DNA of 64,000 nucleotides from Bog-473 sp963704355 (GCA_963704355.1 OY969891.1:372001-436000), one strand, 5' to 3'; shown: positions 35,022 through 43,992, counted from the first letter of the stretch. Program-made: numbers and translations. Notes: generated by a model from the sequence alone, not told the origin.

Positions 35022-36275
35022 CTACACGGTGCTCGATTCGTCTGGAAGTTCATCGTCGGACGCGAGCGCGGAATCGCCCAAGCTCCGGTTTCGGGCGACG
35101 TAGATGGCGAACGGCGCGGTCCCAACCAGGTATCCGGCTGCGGCGATGGCCAAGACCATTCTTGCCCCGACCGCGTTGATCAGTGGACCGGCGGCAATCG
35201 GGCCGAGCGGCCCCGTCAGGAACATCAGCCCGACTGCGGCAGAAAGCACCTTGGCGCGGAGCGCCGCGGGTGTGCGCGTCGTGATGACGGTGAAGATCGG
35301 CGCGCCGGTCAGGGGTGCGACGAACCCCTGCAAGACCAGCACCGTGGCGACCGCTACCGCAGGCAGAGGGATTCCGAGCAACAGCTTTGGGATCGACGCG
35401 AGCACGAATCCTGCTGCGGCGACCTCGAGTGCCCCGAACCGACGCACGACCACGGCGACGACGGGCATCCCGAGCAGCGCTCCCGCACCCATCGCGGCGT
35501 AGAAGACACCTGCCGTCCGGGCGTTCTGGTCGTAGTCGGAATACGCGAACACGGGCAGCGTCGTCATGAACAGCGTAAAGAAGATCTCCATCGTCAAGGT
35601 GCTGACGCACAGCATGACGAATAGCCTGCTTCGACGGATGTACTTGACGCCGGCGAGCAGCCCGCGCTCCTCGGCCGCGGCCGTCGGTCTCGTCCGTGGC
35701 ACGAACAAGGCGACCACGATCGCGGCGACTCCGAAGGTCGCGGCATCGACGAACAGCACGTTCTGCGCGCCGACTACAGCGATCAGAACGCCTGCCAGGG
35801 CCGGCCCTACGAGGGGCGCAGTCGTTTGGGCACCATCGAGATACGCGTTCACACGAGCCACGGCGCTCTCCTCGTCGCCGACCACCTCGGCCAGGATCAG
35901 ACGCTGCGCGGGCATGTGTGCCGCCGTGCAGACGCTCGTGAGGGCGACCAGGGCCACCAGCAGCGGGAACGACAGCGCGTCGACGCTGTAGAGCGCAGGG
36001 ATTGCGGCAAGCAGCGGGAGTCGCGCCGCGTCCGCGATCACCATCGTCTGCCTTGCGCCAATCCGGGCGATCAGCGAGCCCGCCGGCACGGGGAGCGTCA
36101 CGAACGGGATACTCCCGATGCCGAGAACGAGCCCCAGCTTCGTCGGCGACCCAGTCGTCACGAGGACGAACCAGGGCAGCGCCAACACCGTCATCGACGA
36201 ACCGACGGACGACACCACTTCCCCACCGACGATGGCGCGGATCTGAGTCGAGCTATGGCGGTGGACGGAGAGCAA
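35022..36275 (-). CDS. MFS efflux transporter (MFS_3/Mef-like)
   Basis: 417 residues with 12 hydrophobic segments. The MFS signature loop after TM2 (GSLIARIGARQTMVIADAAR) and the ALVALTSVCTAAHMPAQRLILAEVV segment fit the MFS_3 group, which holds macrolide and other drug exporters. The substrate is not predictable. TTG 36275 has AAAGG upstream. It is cassette-borne, which suits a resistance-type cargo. Confidence 0.85.
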   Translation of the reverse strand: MLSVHRHSSTQIRAIVGGEVVSSVGSSMTVLALPWFVLVTTGSPTKLGLVLGIGSIPFVTLPVPAGSLIARIGARQTMVIADAARLPLLAAIPALYSVDALSFPLLVALVALTSVCTAAHMPAQRLILAEVVGDEESAVARVNAYLDGAQTTAPLVGPALAGVLIAVVGAQNVLFVDAATFGVAAIVVALFVPRTRPTAAAEERGLLAGVKYIRRSRLFVMLCVSTLTMEIFFTLFMTTLPVFAYSDYDQNARTAGVFYAAMGAGALLGMPVVAVVVRRFGALEVAAAGFVLASIPKLLLGIPLPAVAVATVLVLQGFVAPLTGAPIFTVITTRTPAALRAKVLSAAVGLMFLTGPLGPIAAGPLINAVGARMVLAIAAAGYLVGTAPFAIYVARNRSLGDSALASDDELPDESSTV

Positions 36276-36614
36276 GGTGGGCCTTTCGACGAGGCGCGGA
36301 TCGGAAGACGCGCCGCGACCAGCGGCGCGTGATGTACCGAACAGCAGTCGACGTCGGCCGGCTCACCGGCCAAGAGCTACGAGCTACGCAACCTCAGGCG
36401 CCGACTGCCCGAGCCCCGACACCGTCGTCCTCGTCTTCATGGTCGCCTCCCAGAGTCGCTTGAGCACGCAACCCAGCAATTTATCCGCCCCCCGAGTCGC
36501 GACCCAGCACCGTCACCCAACAACGTCCAATTGTCGCGACCGAAGCGCCCCGACCGCCGGTCCAGAGAGCGCATACGTGCCGATACCGAGCGGGTTCGGC
36601 TCAACTTTGGGGGG
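36276..36614. other. non-coding stretch upstream of the MFS cassette
   Basis: No credible gene in about 340 bp. It contains one clear motif copy at 36545-36561 (GCGCCCC-GAC-CGCCGGT), only 70 bp from the next copy at 36615, which leaves an interval with no gene. Confidence 0.5.
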
Positions 36615-36640
36615 TATCACATACCGCCGGGACTGTGCCG

Positions 36641-36904
36641 CTACGGGGCGTCTTTGAATCTCATGGGACGCACCCAGGTGGCCCGATAGTTCCAATTGTC
36701 ATGCGCAGCTTCTATGTATTGAAACTCGACCAGTTCACCTTGAACAAGCTCTCGGTAACCGGGCATGTCGATCGCCGACAGGCCGACGTAGACATCAGAG
36801 GGAGCTTCACCCGATTCGATGCCACCCATCCCGTTCGGCTTCCAGAACTTCACCCTCCCTTGGGCAATGGGTTGATCGGGGTTGGGAGAAGGCGGCCCAG
36901 GCAC
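36641..36904 (-). CDS. cassette protein, atypical cold-shock-like domain
   Basis: 87 residues. GRVKFWKPNGMGGIES ... DVYVGLSAIDMPGYRELVQGELVEFQYIEA follows the cold-shock fold order (strand 1 G-VKFW, DV-V--SAI, GE-VEF), but the RNP1 KGFGFI motif is degenerate (GMGGIES). Probably a nucleic-acid-binding OB fold. Start GTG 36904 lies 6 nt after CATAAT (36911-36916 on the minus strand). The stop is 9 nt from the motif copy at 36615-36631. Confidence 0.68.
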   Translation of the reverse strand: MPGPPSPNPDQPIAQGRVKFWKPNGMGGIESGEAPSDVYVGLSAIDMPGYRELVQGELVEFQYIEAAHDNWNYRATWVRPMRFKDAP

Positions 36905-37034
36905 CACACCATTATGAGCGCAGCGAGAGCGTCTCTAAAGTGCCCCCGTCCGCCGGGCTGAGGTCACTCTGAACACCGGTGGTGCTTGCTGATGTTCACC
37001 TGCTGCCAGGCGGCACCCTGCTGGGGATACCCCG

Positions 37035-37424
37035 TTATGCAGTCCTGCCGCATGACAACGCCTCTGCAAGAGATGCGGCATCGCCCGTCGACGCCATGAT
37101 CCCATCAAGTTCCCAGTTCTCCGTGGACACCACCAGCACGGGCGTCTCAGACCCCCGCAGCGCACAGTAGAACCTCGCCCCCAGGATCTTGCGACGACCA
37201 AAGACCCAGCGACCCGGAAGGACTGGGAGAGTTCGAAATCCTCGTCCCCAGCTCCAATAGATCTGCTTAAGATTCGGGAGATCCGTCAACTTGGGGTACG
37301 AGACCGCCGATGTGACCACTTGCAGTGGTAGGAGGATCTCCTCAGGCTCTGGCCAACCAAGAAACCGCTCGGTCCCGCTCAGTCGAACATCAAGTCCACC
37401 CGATTGTAGGGACACGGAGATCAC
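37035..37424 (-). CDS. cassette protein, PH-like hypothetical
   Basis: 129 residues. The course LDVRLSGTERFLGWPEPEEILLPLQVV ... LPGRWVFGRRKILGARFYCALRG ... PVLVVSTENWELDGIMASTGDA matches short actinobacterial proteins with a PH-like beta barrel that begin LVVRLS-WE and end in a helix. No enzyme motif. The stop is 77 nt from the motif copy at 36941-36957. This fold type recurs in several cassettes. Confidence 0.6.
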   Translation of the reverse strand: MISVSLQSGGLDVRLSGTERFLGWPEPEEILLPLQVVTSAVSYPKLTDLPNLKQIYWSWGRGFRTLPVLPGRWVFGRRKILGARFYCALRGSETPVLVVSTENWELDGIMASTGDAASLAEALSCGRTA

Positions 37425-37521
37425 CGATTAACCCTGCCACACGGCTCTGATGCCGGGGTGAACCACTTCGCCGGGATTGGGCCTGGCTGACCGGCATCAT
37501 GGGGGCACCCTGTCCCTCGGA

Positions 37522-38010
37522 TTACGTCGCTGGCGTTCTGGGTCGAACCCCTGCGTCGATGAGTGCTTGCCATGTTTGCTGGAAGTCGGCATCTGGAGAC
37601 AGGGCGACTTCGATCTGAGCATCCTGCGGGGTTCCGCCAACGAGTCGTATGCACTTCTTGCGACGCAGGGGAGTGCCGCCGAATCCAACTTCATCTATCC
37701 ACATGGTCGCATTCCGTGCATCCAAGAAAAGCGTCCGGCTCTCCAACATCATTCCTTGAGGTGCGGTTATCTCGATGCCGTGGGTGTGGACTACGAGCTG
37801 AGGACCACCCCCGAGGCGGTCGTTCCAGTTCACCCATGACATTCGCTCCCTGTGCTGTCGAACGAATGCCTCTGTCGTAAAGGTCACAGGTTGCCCACGG
37901 ACCCAGGCTTCGAGAGCGTGGTTCCTGTGCTCTTGCCGCCATGCTCGAACAAGCCCGTAAGTCAGCCCCCCGACCACAATCACTCCGAACGCCACGGCAA
38001 ACCAAGGCAC
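37522..38010 (-). CDS. cassette protein, membrane-anchored PH-like hypothetical
   Basis: 162 residues: one N-terminal membrane span (AVAFGVIVVGGLTYGLV), a basic linker, then a beta-rich domain (LVVHTHGIEITAPQGMMLESRTLFLDARNATMWID). The start is GTG 38010, 6 nt after TACGCT (38017-38022, minus strand). The stop is 46 nt from the motif copy at 37459-37475. Confidence 0.6.
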   Translation of the reverse strand: MPWFAVAFGVIVVGGLTYGLVRAWRQEHRNHALEAWVRGQPVTFTTEAFVRQHRERMSWVNWNDRLGGGPQLVVHTHGIEITAPQGMMLESRTLFLDARNATMWIDEVGFGGTPLRRKKCIRLVGGTPQDAQIEVALSPDADFQQTWQALIDAGVRPRTPAT

Positions 38011-38167
38011 CGTATGAGCGTATTGCCCCTGGAAGGCACGGGGTGACCCCTACCGCCGGGACGGTGGGCAGTTCGACACGAGTGGGGCACCCCAGGTTCA
38101 CGCGGTCTCGGGCTTTGAGCACGCCCCGAGAAGGCTCATCAAGCAGCGAGGCATAGAGTTTCTGACC

Positions 38168-38536
38168 GTGGATCGCATCATCGGTGTGCAACAGATCCCA
38201 CCCACGGTCCGCTCGGTAGCCGACCTGCCTTCGGAGTTGTCACCGCTTCGGTTCGGCCCCGAAGAGCTGATGGAAGTACTCACCGAGTTGGACCCCTCAG
38301 TCACCTATTCAGATTCAGAATGGGCACTAATCGAGCTTCGGGGAGGCGACATCGAGGTCATCGTGCCGGACGAGTCGCCGCTGCGCTCCTTCACGCTGTT
38401 GATCCATGCCGACGATCCGACAGAGGTATATCCGTTCATCGCTTGTTTGCTAGGGAAGCTCGGTGTCGGAGCCCTGGACCCCGATGGATCACCCACAACC
38501 GGGCTCTTCAACAGCTCCTCGCAGCCAGCCACCTAG
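38168..38536 (+). CDS. cassette protein, hypothetical
   Basis: 122 residues, acidic. VADLPSELSPLRFGPEELMEVLTELDP ... WALIELRGGDIEVIVP ... SFTLLIHADDPTEVYPFIACLLGKLG suggests a small alpha/beta protein of the immunity- or nuclease-inhibitor-like size class; no family recognised. GTG 38168 follows TAGAGT by 8 nt. The gene is plus-strand, opposite to most cassettes, and lies alone between copies at 38044 and 38548. Confidence 0.55.
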   Translation: MDRIIGVQQIPPTVRSVADLPSELSPLRFGPEELMEVLTELDPSVTYSDSEWALIELRGGDIEVIVPDESPLRSFTLLIHADDPTEVYPFIACLLGKLGVGALDPDGSPTTGLFNSSSQPAT

Positions 38537-38634
38537 CGGCCGGGTCCTATCCCAGTTCACTGGGGTGTCACCTGGCGGCACGCCTGGGGCGTGTCCACGA
38601 CCGCTGCTGGGCGGCGTTCCGACCAATGGATTGT

Positions 38635-39174
38635 CTATCCGGGTCGGCTTTCGCCTCCGTCATCGCTGTGAATGATTTCGATGACTCCTCTGATCATGCT
38701 TGCGAAGAGTCCTGCGACACGGAGTGATTGAAGATGCTTTGGGCCGGTGAGAACGGCCAAGGTCTTGGCGTGCATGTTGAGTTCTTGGGGCGACATCTCG
38801 ACCCCTCGTTCTCGGAAGGCGATTTCCAGGTCCGCCCGAAGATCGGTTTCATTCCTGCCAGGCGGGACATCGACAGTCCCCATGACTTCTTTGATGAGGG
38901 ACCTACGCTGCGCACTCTCGTGCCTTACGTCCTGCTCACGAAGTCGCTGCTCAGTGGCACCTGGACACGTGCACCTCGCCTCCCACTCACTGTTAGCGAT
39001 CGGCGCTGTCGACGCCACCGGACATCTGGAATGGCACTCGCACTGGCACAGGAGCGCAGTTGCGTGACCAGACCTGAAGATGTTGGTGCCGCCTCCCCGC
39101 TTGTGGCCGCACTTTTCATGTGCACCGGACTCACAATATGAAGTGACGTCTCTGCGCTCAGGTTGTGGCGACAC
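38635..39174 (-). CDS. cassette protein, Cys-rich hypothetical
   Basis: 179 residues. The N-terminal about 75 residues are Cys/His-rich (CESGAHEKCGH, LCQCECHSRC, RCTCPG), likely a metal-binding module; the rest is helical (EMSPQELNMHAKTLAVLTG). GTG 39174 is 6 nt after TAGCCT (39181-39186, minus strand). No recognised family. Stop is 70 nt from the weak motif copy at 38548-38564. Confidence 0.58.
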   Translation of the reverse strand: MSPQPERRDVTSYCESGAHEKCGHKRGGGTNIFRSGHATALLCQCECHSRCPVASTAPIANSEWEARCTCPGATEQRLREQDVRHESAQRRSLIKEVMGTVDVPPGRNETDLRADLEIAFRERGVEMSPQELNMHAKTLAVLTGPKHLQSLRVAGLFASMIRGVIEIIHSDDGGESRPG

Positions 39175-39278
39175 GATCCAAGGCTACGCTCGGATGTTCA
39201 ACTGTTTCGACAATCTGCCCCCGTTCGCCGGCTGTGGGCGTCACCAGGAGCAGGGACCCACCGGTAGCCTGTCGCTTG

Positions 39279-39644
39279 ATGACGCCAGGCCACACGATCA
39301 ACATCGCTCCAACCGCCTCTCATGTGGAAGTCCGACTTGGCGGCCGGTTGCTCGCCACCACCGACCGAGCCATGAAGCTCGACGAGACCGGGCTGTCCCC
39401 TCGCTACTACCTGCCGCCAGACGACGTTCAGATGGATCTCCTGACGCCTACGACGTTCCATACCAAATGTCCGTTCAAGGGTGAGGCGTCATACTGGTCT
39501 CTCGATATCGACGGAGAGATCCACGACGGCATCGCGTGGAGCTACGAGACGCCGATAGCTCAGGCCGCCGAAGTGAAAGGGATGTTGTCTTTCTACCCCG
39601 ACCGCACCGAGGTAACGGTCGACGGTCAGTCGCTTCGAGACTGA
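39279..39644 (+). CDS. DUF427 protein
   Basis: 121 residues. Classic DUF427 landmarks: VRLGGRLLATTDRA, YYLPPDDVQMDLL, CPFKGEASYWSLDIDGE and the FYPDR near the end. The family is widespread and of unknown biochemical function. ATG 39279 lies 8 nt after TAGCCT. Lone gene between motif copies at 39216 and 39671. Confidence 0.85.
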   Translation: MTPGHTINIAPTASHVEVRLGGRLLATTDRAMKLDETGLSPRYYLPPDDVQMDLLTPTTFHTKCPFKGEASYWSLDIDGEIHDGIAWSYETPIAQAAEVKGMLSFYPDRTEVTVDGQSLRD

Positions 39645-39704
39645 CCCACCTGTCGAGGGCGATCTCCGGCTAGCCCCGTACGCCGGGAGTACCTCCTATT
39701 CGGC

Positions 39705-40322
39705 TTACAGCCCCGCCAGCCCCGGACCCTCCAGACTCGGTAGAACCTGGCGTCGATTGGCCACCAGAAGCACGAGGTCGATGGCCTTCCCTCTCACCTC
39801 CGGTCCGTCTCCTTTCACCCAATCAAGATCGGTTGCGACCAAGCGGCGACCCCGTTGAGGTTCGGCATGGACGACCATTCGACCTCGCTGCCAGAAGGCG
39901 TCCAGCACAGGGATCGCGTCGGCTGGCGGCGCATCGACATCGAGACCGAGCGGCCGGAAGGCATCCGCGCTGTGCACGAGGACATCAGCCAAACCCATCG
40001 CCTCGGGGAATCCAGGAGGACGGAAGCCTCCCTCGCCCGCATTGCGGAGTCGATCAGCCAGCTCCGAGACCGGCACGTCACCGAGGCGCTTCGCCGCCTC
40101 GCCCACGGCTCGGTCTGGTTTCAGCCCTCCTCGAAGCACGTCGCCCATCATCGACCAAAGCGTCCCCTCGGCACCTCGCACAAGGTGGGCAAGCACGTCG
40201 CGCACCTTCCACCCCGAGCACCACGAGGCTGAGTTCCACGCCGCCTCGTCCAGCGTTTCGATCCGGTCGGCGAATTGGCGACGCAGTCGAGCGATCTCTT
40301 GGGTCACGGCTACAGGCTCCAT
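39705..40322 (-). CDS. maleylpyruvate-isomerase-family (mycothiol-type DinB) protein
   Basis: 205 residues. The DinB-like four-helix fold is indicated by SGWKVRDVLAHLVRGAEG and LADVLVHSADAFRPLGL, whose His residues form the metal site, followed by the C-terminal lid region. Actinobacterial members use mycothiol. Substrate unknown; possible detoxification role. The stop is 17 nt from the motif copy at 39671-39687. Confidence 0.78.
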   Translation of the reverse strand: MEPVAVTQEIARLRRQFADRIETLDEAAWNSASWCSGWKVRDVLAHLVRGAEGTLWSMMGDVLRGGLKPDRAVGEAAKRLGDVPVSELADRLRNAGEGGFRPPGFPEAMGLADVLVHSADAFRPLGLDVDAPPADAIPVLDAFWQRGRMVVHAEPQRGRRLVATDLDWVKGDGPEVRGKAIDLVLLVANRRQVLPSLEGPGLAGL

Positions 40323-40408
40323 GCCCTGAGTCTTACAAACCAGCGAGCCGCACCGGTCCAGGTGTTATCCCCGTACGCCATCGGCTATGAGTTGTCCTCC
40401 AGGGTCCC

Positions 40409-40768
40409 TCAACTCGCTGGCGGGATGCAAAATCCATGCCCGCCATTCGTGTAGAGCTCGAAGATGCAGAGGTCATATTCAACAGTCGCGAACGATTGCT
40501 GAATCCCCACAGGAACAGGCGTGCACGATGGAGGAGTCTTCAAGCTCCCTTCGAGGTACGCGGCGTCATAATCCGCCCAGGCGATGTCGCATTCGACGTC
40601 AGCGATGACCTGCTGAGTGCTGATCGGGCTGTTTACCGAAGTCGTTGCGGCTTCGGCGGACTCCGTCAGTGCGCCCAACACGACAGGAATGGTTGTCACG
40701 CTTATCGCGAGAGCGACTGCGAGGTGTGCCACGTGCCGCTGTCTCAGCCGCAACGAACTGCGTACCAT
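40409..40768 (-). CDS. cassette protein, small secreted hypothetical
   Basis: 119 residues. A signal peptide is clear: basic start (VRSSLRLRQRHVAH), hydrophobic core (LAVALAISVTTIPVVLGAL), cleavage likely after AEA. The mature part has four Cys (DVECDIAW, PSCTP, DLCIF, GFCIPPAS), so two disulphides are possible. ATG 40768 has AAGGA upstream. No family recognised. Stop is 26 nt from the motif copy at 40366-40382. Confidence 0.65.
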   Translation of the reverse strand: MVRSSLRLRQRHVAHLAVALAISVTTIPVVLGALTESAEAATTSVNSPISTQQVIADVECDIAWADYDAAYLEGSLKTPPSCTPVPVGIQQSFATVEYDLCIFELYTNGGHGFCIPPAS

Positions 40769-40918
40769 GGGGTTCCTTCCGTCCGGCCCCCCCGACATGA
40801 CCAACGCATCGGCCGCCACATCCTTGCGCCAAGTGCTGACCCTCGTGACCCGAGCGTCCCAGATCGCCGGGACAGTTGGGCACTCCGGCACCATGGGGAC
40901 GGACCCGAAGGGATCATC

Positions 40919-40947
40919 GTGTCCCACTTCGCCGGGCGATGGGACAC
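40919..40947. repeat. best hairpin form of the cassette motif
   Basis: Perfect 8-bp dyad GTGTCCCA ... TGGGACAC around a 13-nt loop CTTCGCCGGGCGA that holds the conserved half of the motif. A second copy 65 bp to the left (40855-40871) has GTCCC/GGGAC arms. Confidence 0.65.
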
Positions 40948-41002
40948 AGATGGTCATCGGTAGAGTCTCCGAGGCGACCAGGTCCGACCTGTCGGTCGTG
41001 CG

Positions 41003-41587
41003 ATGACAACCCAGGTCATCGTCCTCAACGGCTCGTCGAGCTCGGGCAAGACCACTATCGCTCGTTGCCTGAAAGCGATCCTCCCCACACCGTGGATGAG
41101 TCTGAGCATCGACGATCTTCTCCACGCGTTGCCGCCGTCACTGATGGACACTGACGCCGGCGTGGCCTTCGGGGAACACGGTGAGGTCACTATCGGAGAG
41201 GGATTCCGTGAGATGGCGTCCGCCTGGATGGCGGGAATTGGAGCAATGGCTCGAGCCGGTGTGCGGATCATCTACGACGATGTCTTTCTCTCCGGAGCCG
41301 AATCGCAGGCGCGACTGCGGGCACATCTCGACGACCTCTCTGTGTTGTGGCTCGGCGTGCACTGCGATGCTGAGGTCGCTGCTGGCCGTGAGTTTGCTCG
41401 CGGTAACCGTGTGGTTGGCGGGGCTGCCACGCAGGCGACCAGGTTCATGAAGGAGTCTCCTACGGCCTGGAGGTCGATACCACCTCGACCGAATCGCTGG
41501 AATGCGCCCACGTCATCGCTAGGCACGTGTCCTAAGCTCCGTCACTTCACCTGCCCCCAGTTCGCCAATCGGGTCGCAGGGGCCTGA
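41003..41587 (+). pseudogene. chloramphenicol-phosphotransferase-like kinase, frameshifted near its C-terminus
   Basis: The N-terminal about 145 residues are intact: Walker A LNGSSSSGKTTIARCL, SIDDLLHALPP and the lid Arg region of CPT-like kinases. Near 41434 one base seems missing; in the other frame the expected family ending continues (DQVHEGVSYGLEVDTT ... LECAHVIARHVS) to a TAA at 41533-41535, just 17 nt before the motif copy at 41553. The frame as read runs through that motif copy to 41587. Either a recent loss or a sequencing error. CPT-like enzymes phosphorylate antibiotics or small alcohols; substrate not known. Confidence 0.72.
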
Positions 41588-41588
41588 G

Positions 41589-42602
41589 TCAGCTCCAGAT
41601 GACCCGGGCCCGCGGAGCTGCCGATCGCACCATGGCTCCATCGATGGTCACGGCCGCTTCGCTCAACCCCGCAGCTTCGACTGCGACGAGGACTTCGAGC
41701 GGCCCGTCCGGAGGGAGCGGATAGACCCATGCCCACGCCCGCCACCCACCCGGTGCGCTACTCCCACCGACGAACCGGACGATGGGTTCCGTCGGAAGTC
41801 CCTCCTCGTCTTTGGGGATCTCTGGGGTCAACCCCGTGGCAGCAGCCCCATGGGCGCTTGTCCCGTCGGAAAATCGCACGCCGACCCGTGGCCAGCGATA
41901 CTGCCCCACGGAGCGGTTCGTTTCCATCATGTTGGCCACCTTGCGCGGATTGACACGCGCAACCACGCTGATCGTGAAACCGTTCGGATAGACCTCCAGA
42001 TAGTCGAGGGCGACCGCCATGAGATCGTTCTCGGCCACGAGCTCATCGACAGCGACCACCGCCGGAATCGTCCCCTCAGAGGGCCGATCCCAAGCCGGCG
42101 GCCCCCACGCGGGACCGATGCCAGGCATCCGGGAAGCGAGAAGCTGTTGAGATTCACCCGGGTCACTCCCGCCCGACATGAGTCTGATTACTTCTCTTCG
42201 CGCGCTGCCAAGTTCAACCCCGAGGCTCCGCAACACTGTGGCAGCGACGCCATCGCCCTCGCGGAGAAGGGCCAAGAGTAAGTGCTCGGTCCCGATGTAC
42301 GCATGGCCGAGCTGCATCGCTTCGCGCAATGAAAGCTCGAGGACTCTTTTGACCCGCGGGGTGAACGGGGGCGAGCCGCTTGGTGGCCACCCCGCCATGC
42401 CCACCGTCTCTTCGACCTCCAGGTGCACCTCTTCGAACGAGACGTCGAGCGCTCTCAGAGCCTGGGCTGCCACACCTTCACCCTCTTGGATCAGTCCAAG
42501 CAGGATGTGTTCGGTGCCGATGAAGCTGTGATTGAGGAGACGAGCTTCTTCTTGCGCGAGGACGAGCACCCTTCGCGCCCTGTCGGTGAAGCGCTCGAAC
42601 AC
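41589..42602 (-). CDS. Clp-N repeat protein with C-terminal domain of unknown function
   Basis: 337 residues. Two Clp-N repeats of the ClpC type (FTDRARRVLVLAQEEARLL with GTEHILLGL; FTPRVKRVLELSLREAMQLG with GTEHLLLALL), no AAA+ domain. The C-terminal about 160 residues (MAVALDYLEVYPNGFTISVVARV, GVRFSDG, WRAWAWVYPLPPDGPLEVLV) form a beta-rich domain of unknown function seen in other actinobacterial small proteins. GTG 42602 lies 7 nt after TACCCT. It may compete with ClpC for adaptors; this is inference. Confidence 0.75.
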   Translation of the reverse strand: MFERFTDRARRVLVLAQEEARLLNHSFIGTEHILLGLIQEGEGVAAQALRALDVSFEEVHLEVEETVGMAGWPPSGSPPFTPRVKRVLELSLREAMQLGHAYIGTEHLLLALLREGDGVAATVLRSLGVELGSARREVIRLMSGGSDPGESQQLLASRMPGIGPAWGPPAWDRPSEGTIPAVVAVDELVAENDLMAVALDYLEVYPNGFTISVVARVNPRKVANMMETNRSVGQYRWPRVGVRFSDGTSAHGAAATGLTPEIPKDEEGLPTEPIVRFVGGSSAPGGWRAWAWVYPLPPDGPLEVLVAVEAAGLSEAAVTIDGAMVRSAAPRARVIWS

Positions 42603-42932
42603 GAGTCTCAGGGTACTTGGCCCCTGATCGACAACTTCCAGTACGCCGGGTCAAGGAGCGTCGTGGCGGTTTCCTGATGCCCACAACAACGGAACGCTGT
42701 GACGATGACCGCACGGACAGTCGAAGTCGAATGATCCGCCTTTGACCCCCTCCGGATCCGGATTGTGGACCTCGGTTCTGAGTCCGGTGTCCGGACAAGG
42801 GAGCGTCCAGACGCTCCGGAAAGAGTTGGCCAGTGCCGGAACCTGGCCCTCATCCTGGCTCTGCGGGCCCTCTCCCGGCTCACGTAGTCATTATGGCCGC
42901 AGCCCCTGCCTCCAAACGCCGGGTCCGTGACG

Positions 42933-43352
42933 TTATGACGGGACCTCGGGATGAGAACTCAACGGCGGGTAGCCATCGCCCCACCACCAGACATCATTCT
43001 CGTCTTTGACGAGTAGGTCGTAATACCGACCCATCGGCTCCGAAATGTCGTAGATCGCTAATTCGGCAGCGAGAGAGGCTTCTGGCGTGCCCTCGTCGTT
43101 GGAGGAGAATGGGCATCGATCAAGACGTCGTCTGTACCCGATGCGTCGTGGTTTGTACAGCGGGTGGTCATAGATCGCCTTCAATACTTCGACGCGGTCC
43201 GGATCAGTTTCCGTGGTGACGCCAATGAGCGTTGCCTGATAGAAATCCAATGGTTTCCCGCTACTGAAGTAGTCCTCAAGCGCTTGTGCGACGCGCTGAC
43301 CCCAGTCAGGGGATGCAACCGCTTTTTCCCAGTCGTCCTGCGTCCAAGTCAT
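42933..43352 (-). CDS. cassette protein, hypothetical, next to IS3
   Basis: 139 residues, rich in aromatic and acidic residues (WTQDDWEKAVASPDWG, VEVLKAIYDHPLYKP, DENDVWWWGDGYPPL). No family recognised. The IS3 left end (43378) is 26 bp upstream of ATG 43352, so its promoter has been displaced. Stop TAA is 9 nt from the motif copy at 42907-42923. Confidence 0.6.
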   Translation of the reverse strand: MTWTQDDWEKAVASPDWGQRVAQALEDYFSSGKPLDFYQATLIGVTTETDPDRVEVLKAIYDHPLYKPRRIGYRRRLDRCPFSSNDEGTPEASLAAELAIYDISEPMGRYYDLLVKDENDVWWWGDGYPPLSSHPEVPS

Positions 43353-43410
43353 CTGTTCCAAGCTTCCCACGCCCACTTGAATCGCACCGGGTTTGATGGA
43401 GGCTTTTCCA

Positions 43411-43992
43411 TTATGAACTGACGTTGGCGAATGTGTGCTCGCTAAGCGTCTCACTGCCCGGGTGGTTGGTGCCACCCGTCTCGAGTCCGGGGCTCTCGGG
43501 GGAGCTGAGGGTCCCGTTTTCGATCGCTTCTCGCCAGTTGGTCTCGAACTCGGCCGGCGGGATGTAGCCGATGGGTTCGAGCAGGCGTTCGTGGTTCCAC
43601 CAGTGGACCCAGCCGAGGGTGGCCAGTTCGACGTCTTCGACCGTCTTCCAGGGTCCCTCGTGCTCGTTGTAGATGAGCTCTGACTTATAGAGGCCATTGA
43701 TCGTTTCGGCCAGGGCGTTGTCGTAGCTGTCGCCTTTGGAACCGACCGAGGCGACGGCCTCTGCCTCCTCCAGGCGCTCGGTGTAACGGATGGAGAGATA
43801 TTGCACGCCGCGGTCCGAATGATGAATGACTCCGCTGAGGTCCTCGTGCTGGCGGGTCCACACGGCCATCTCGAGCGCGTCGAGGGCGAGGTCACTGCGG
43901 AGCGTCCCCGCCACCCGCCAGCCCACGATGCGTCGGGCGAAGACGTCGATGACGAAGGCGGTGTAGGCGAAGCCCGACCAGGTCGGCACATA
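43411..43992 (-). pseudogene. IS3 OrfB transposase, C-terminal part
   Basis: Carries the rest of the DDE integrase core: VIDVFARRIVGWRVAG, HHSDRGVQYLS (second Asp) and GDSYDNALAETINGLYK (Glu). It begins at VPTWSGFAYT, which in intact relatives directly follows the DITY that ends the other fragment. Separated from its N-terminus by the RIT insert. Confidence 0.88.

Noticed and set aside
42608..42883. Open frames between the motif copies at 42634 and 42907
   Set aside because: They overlap a motif copy and are Arg-rich shadow-like sequences with no start signal.
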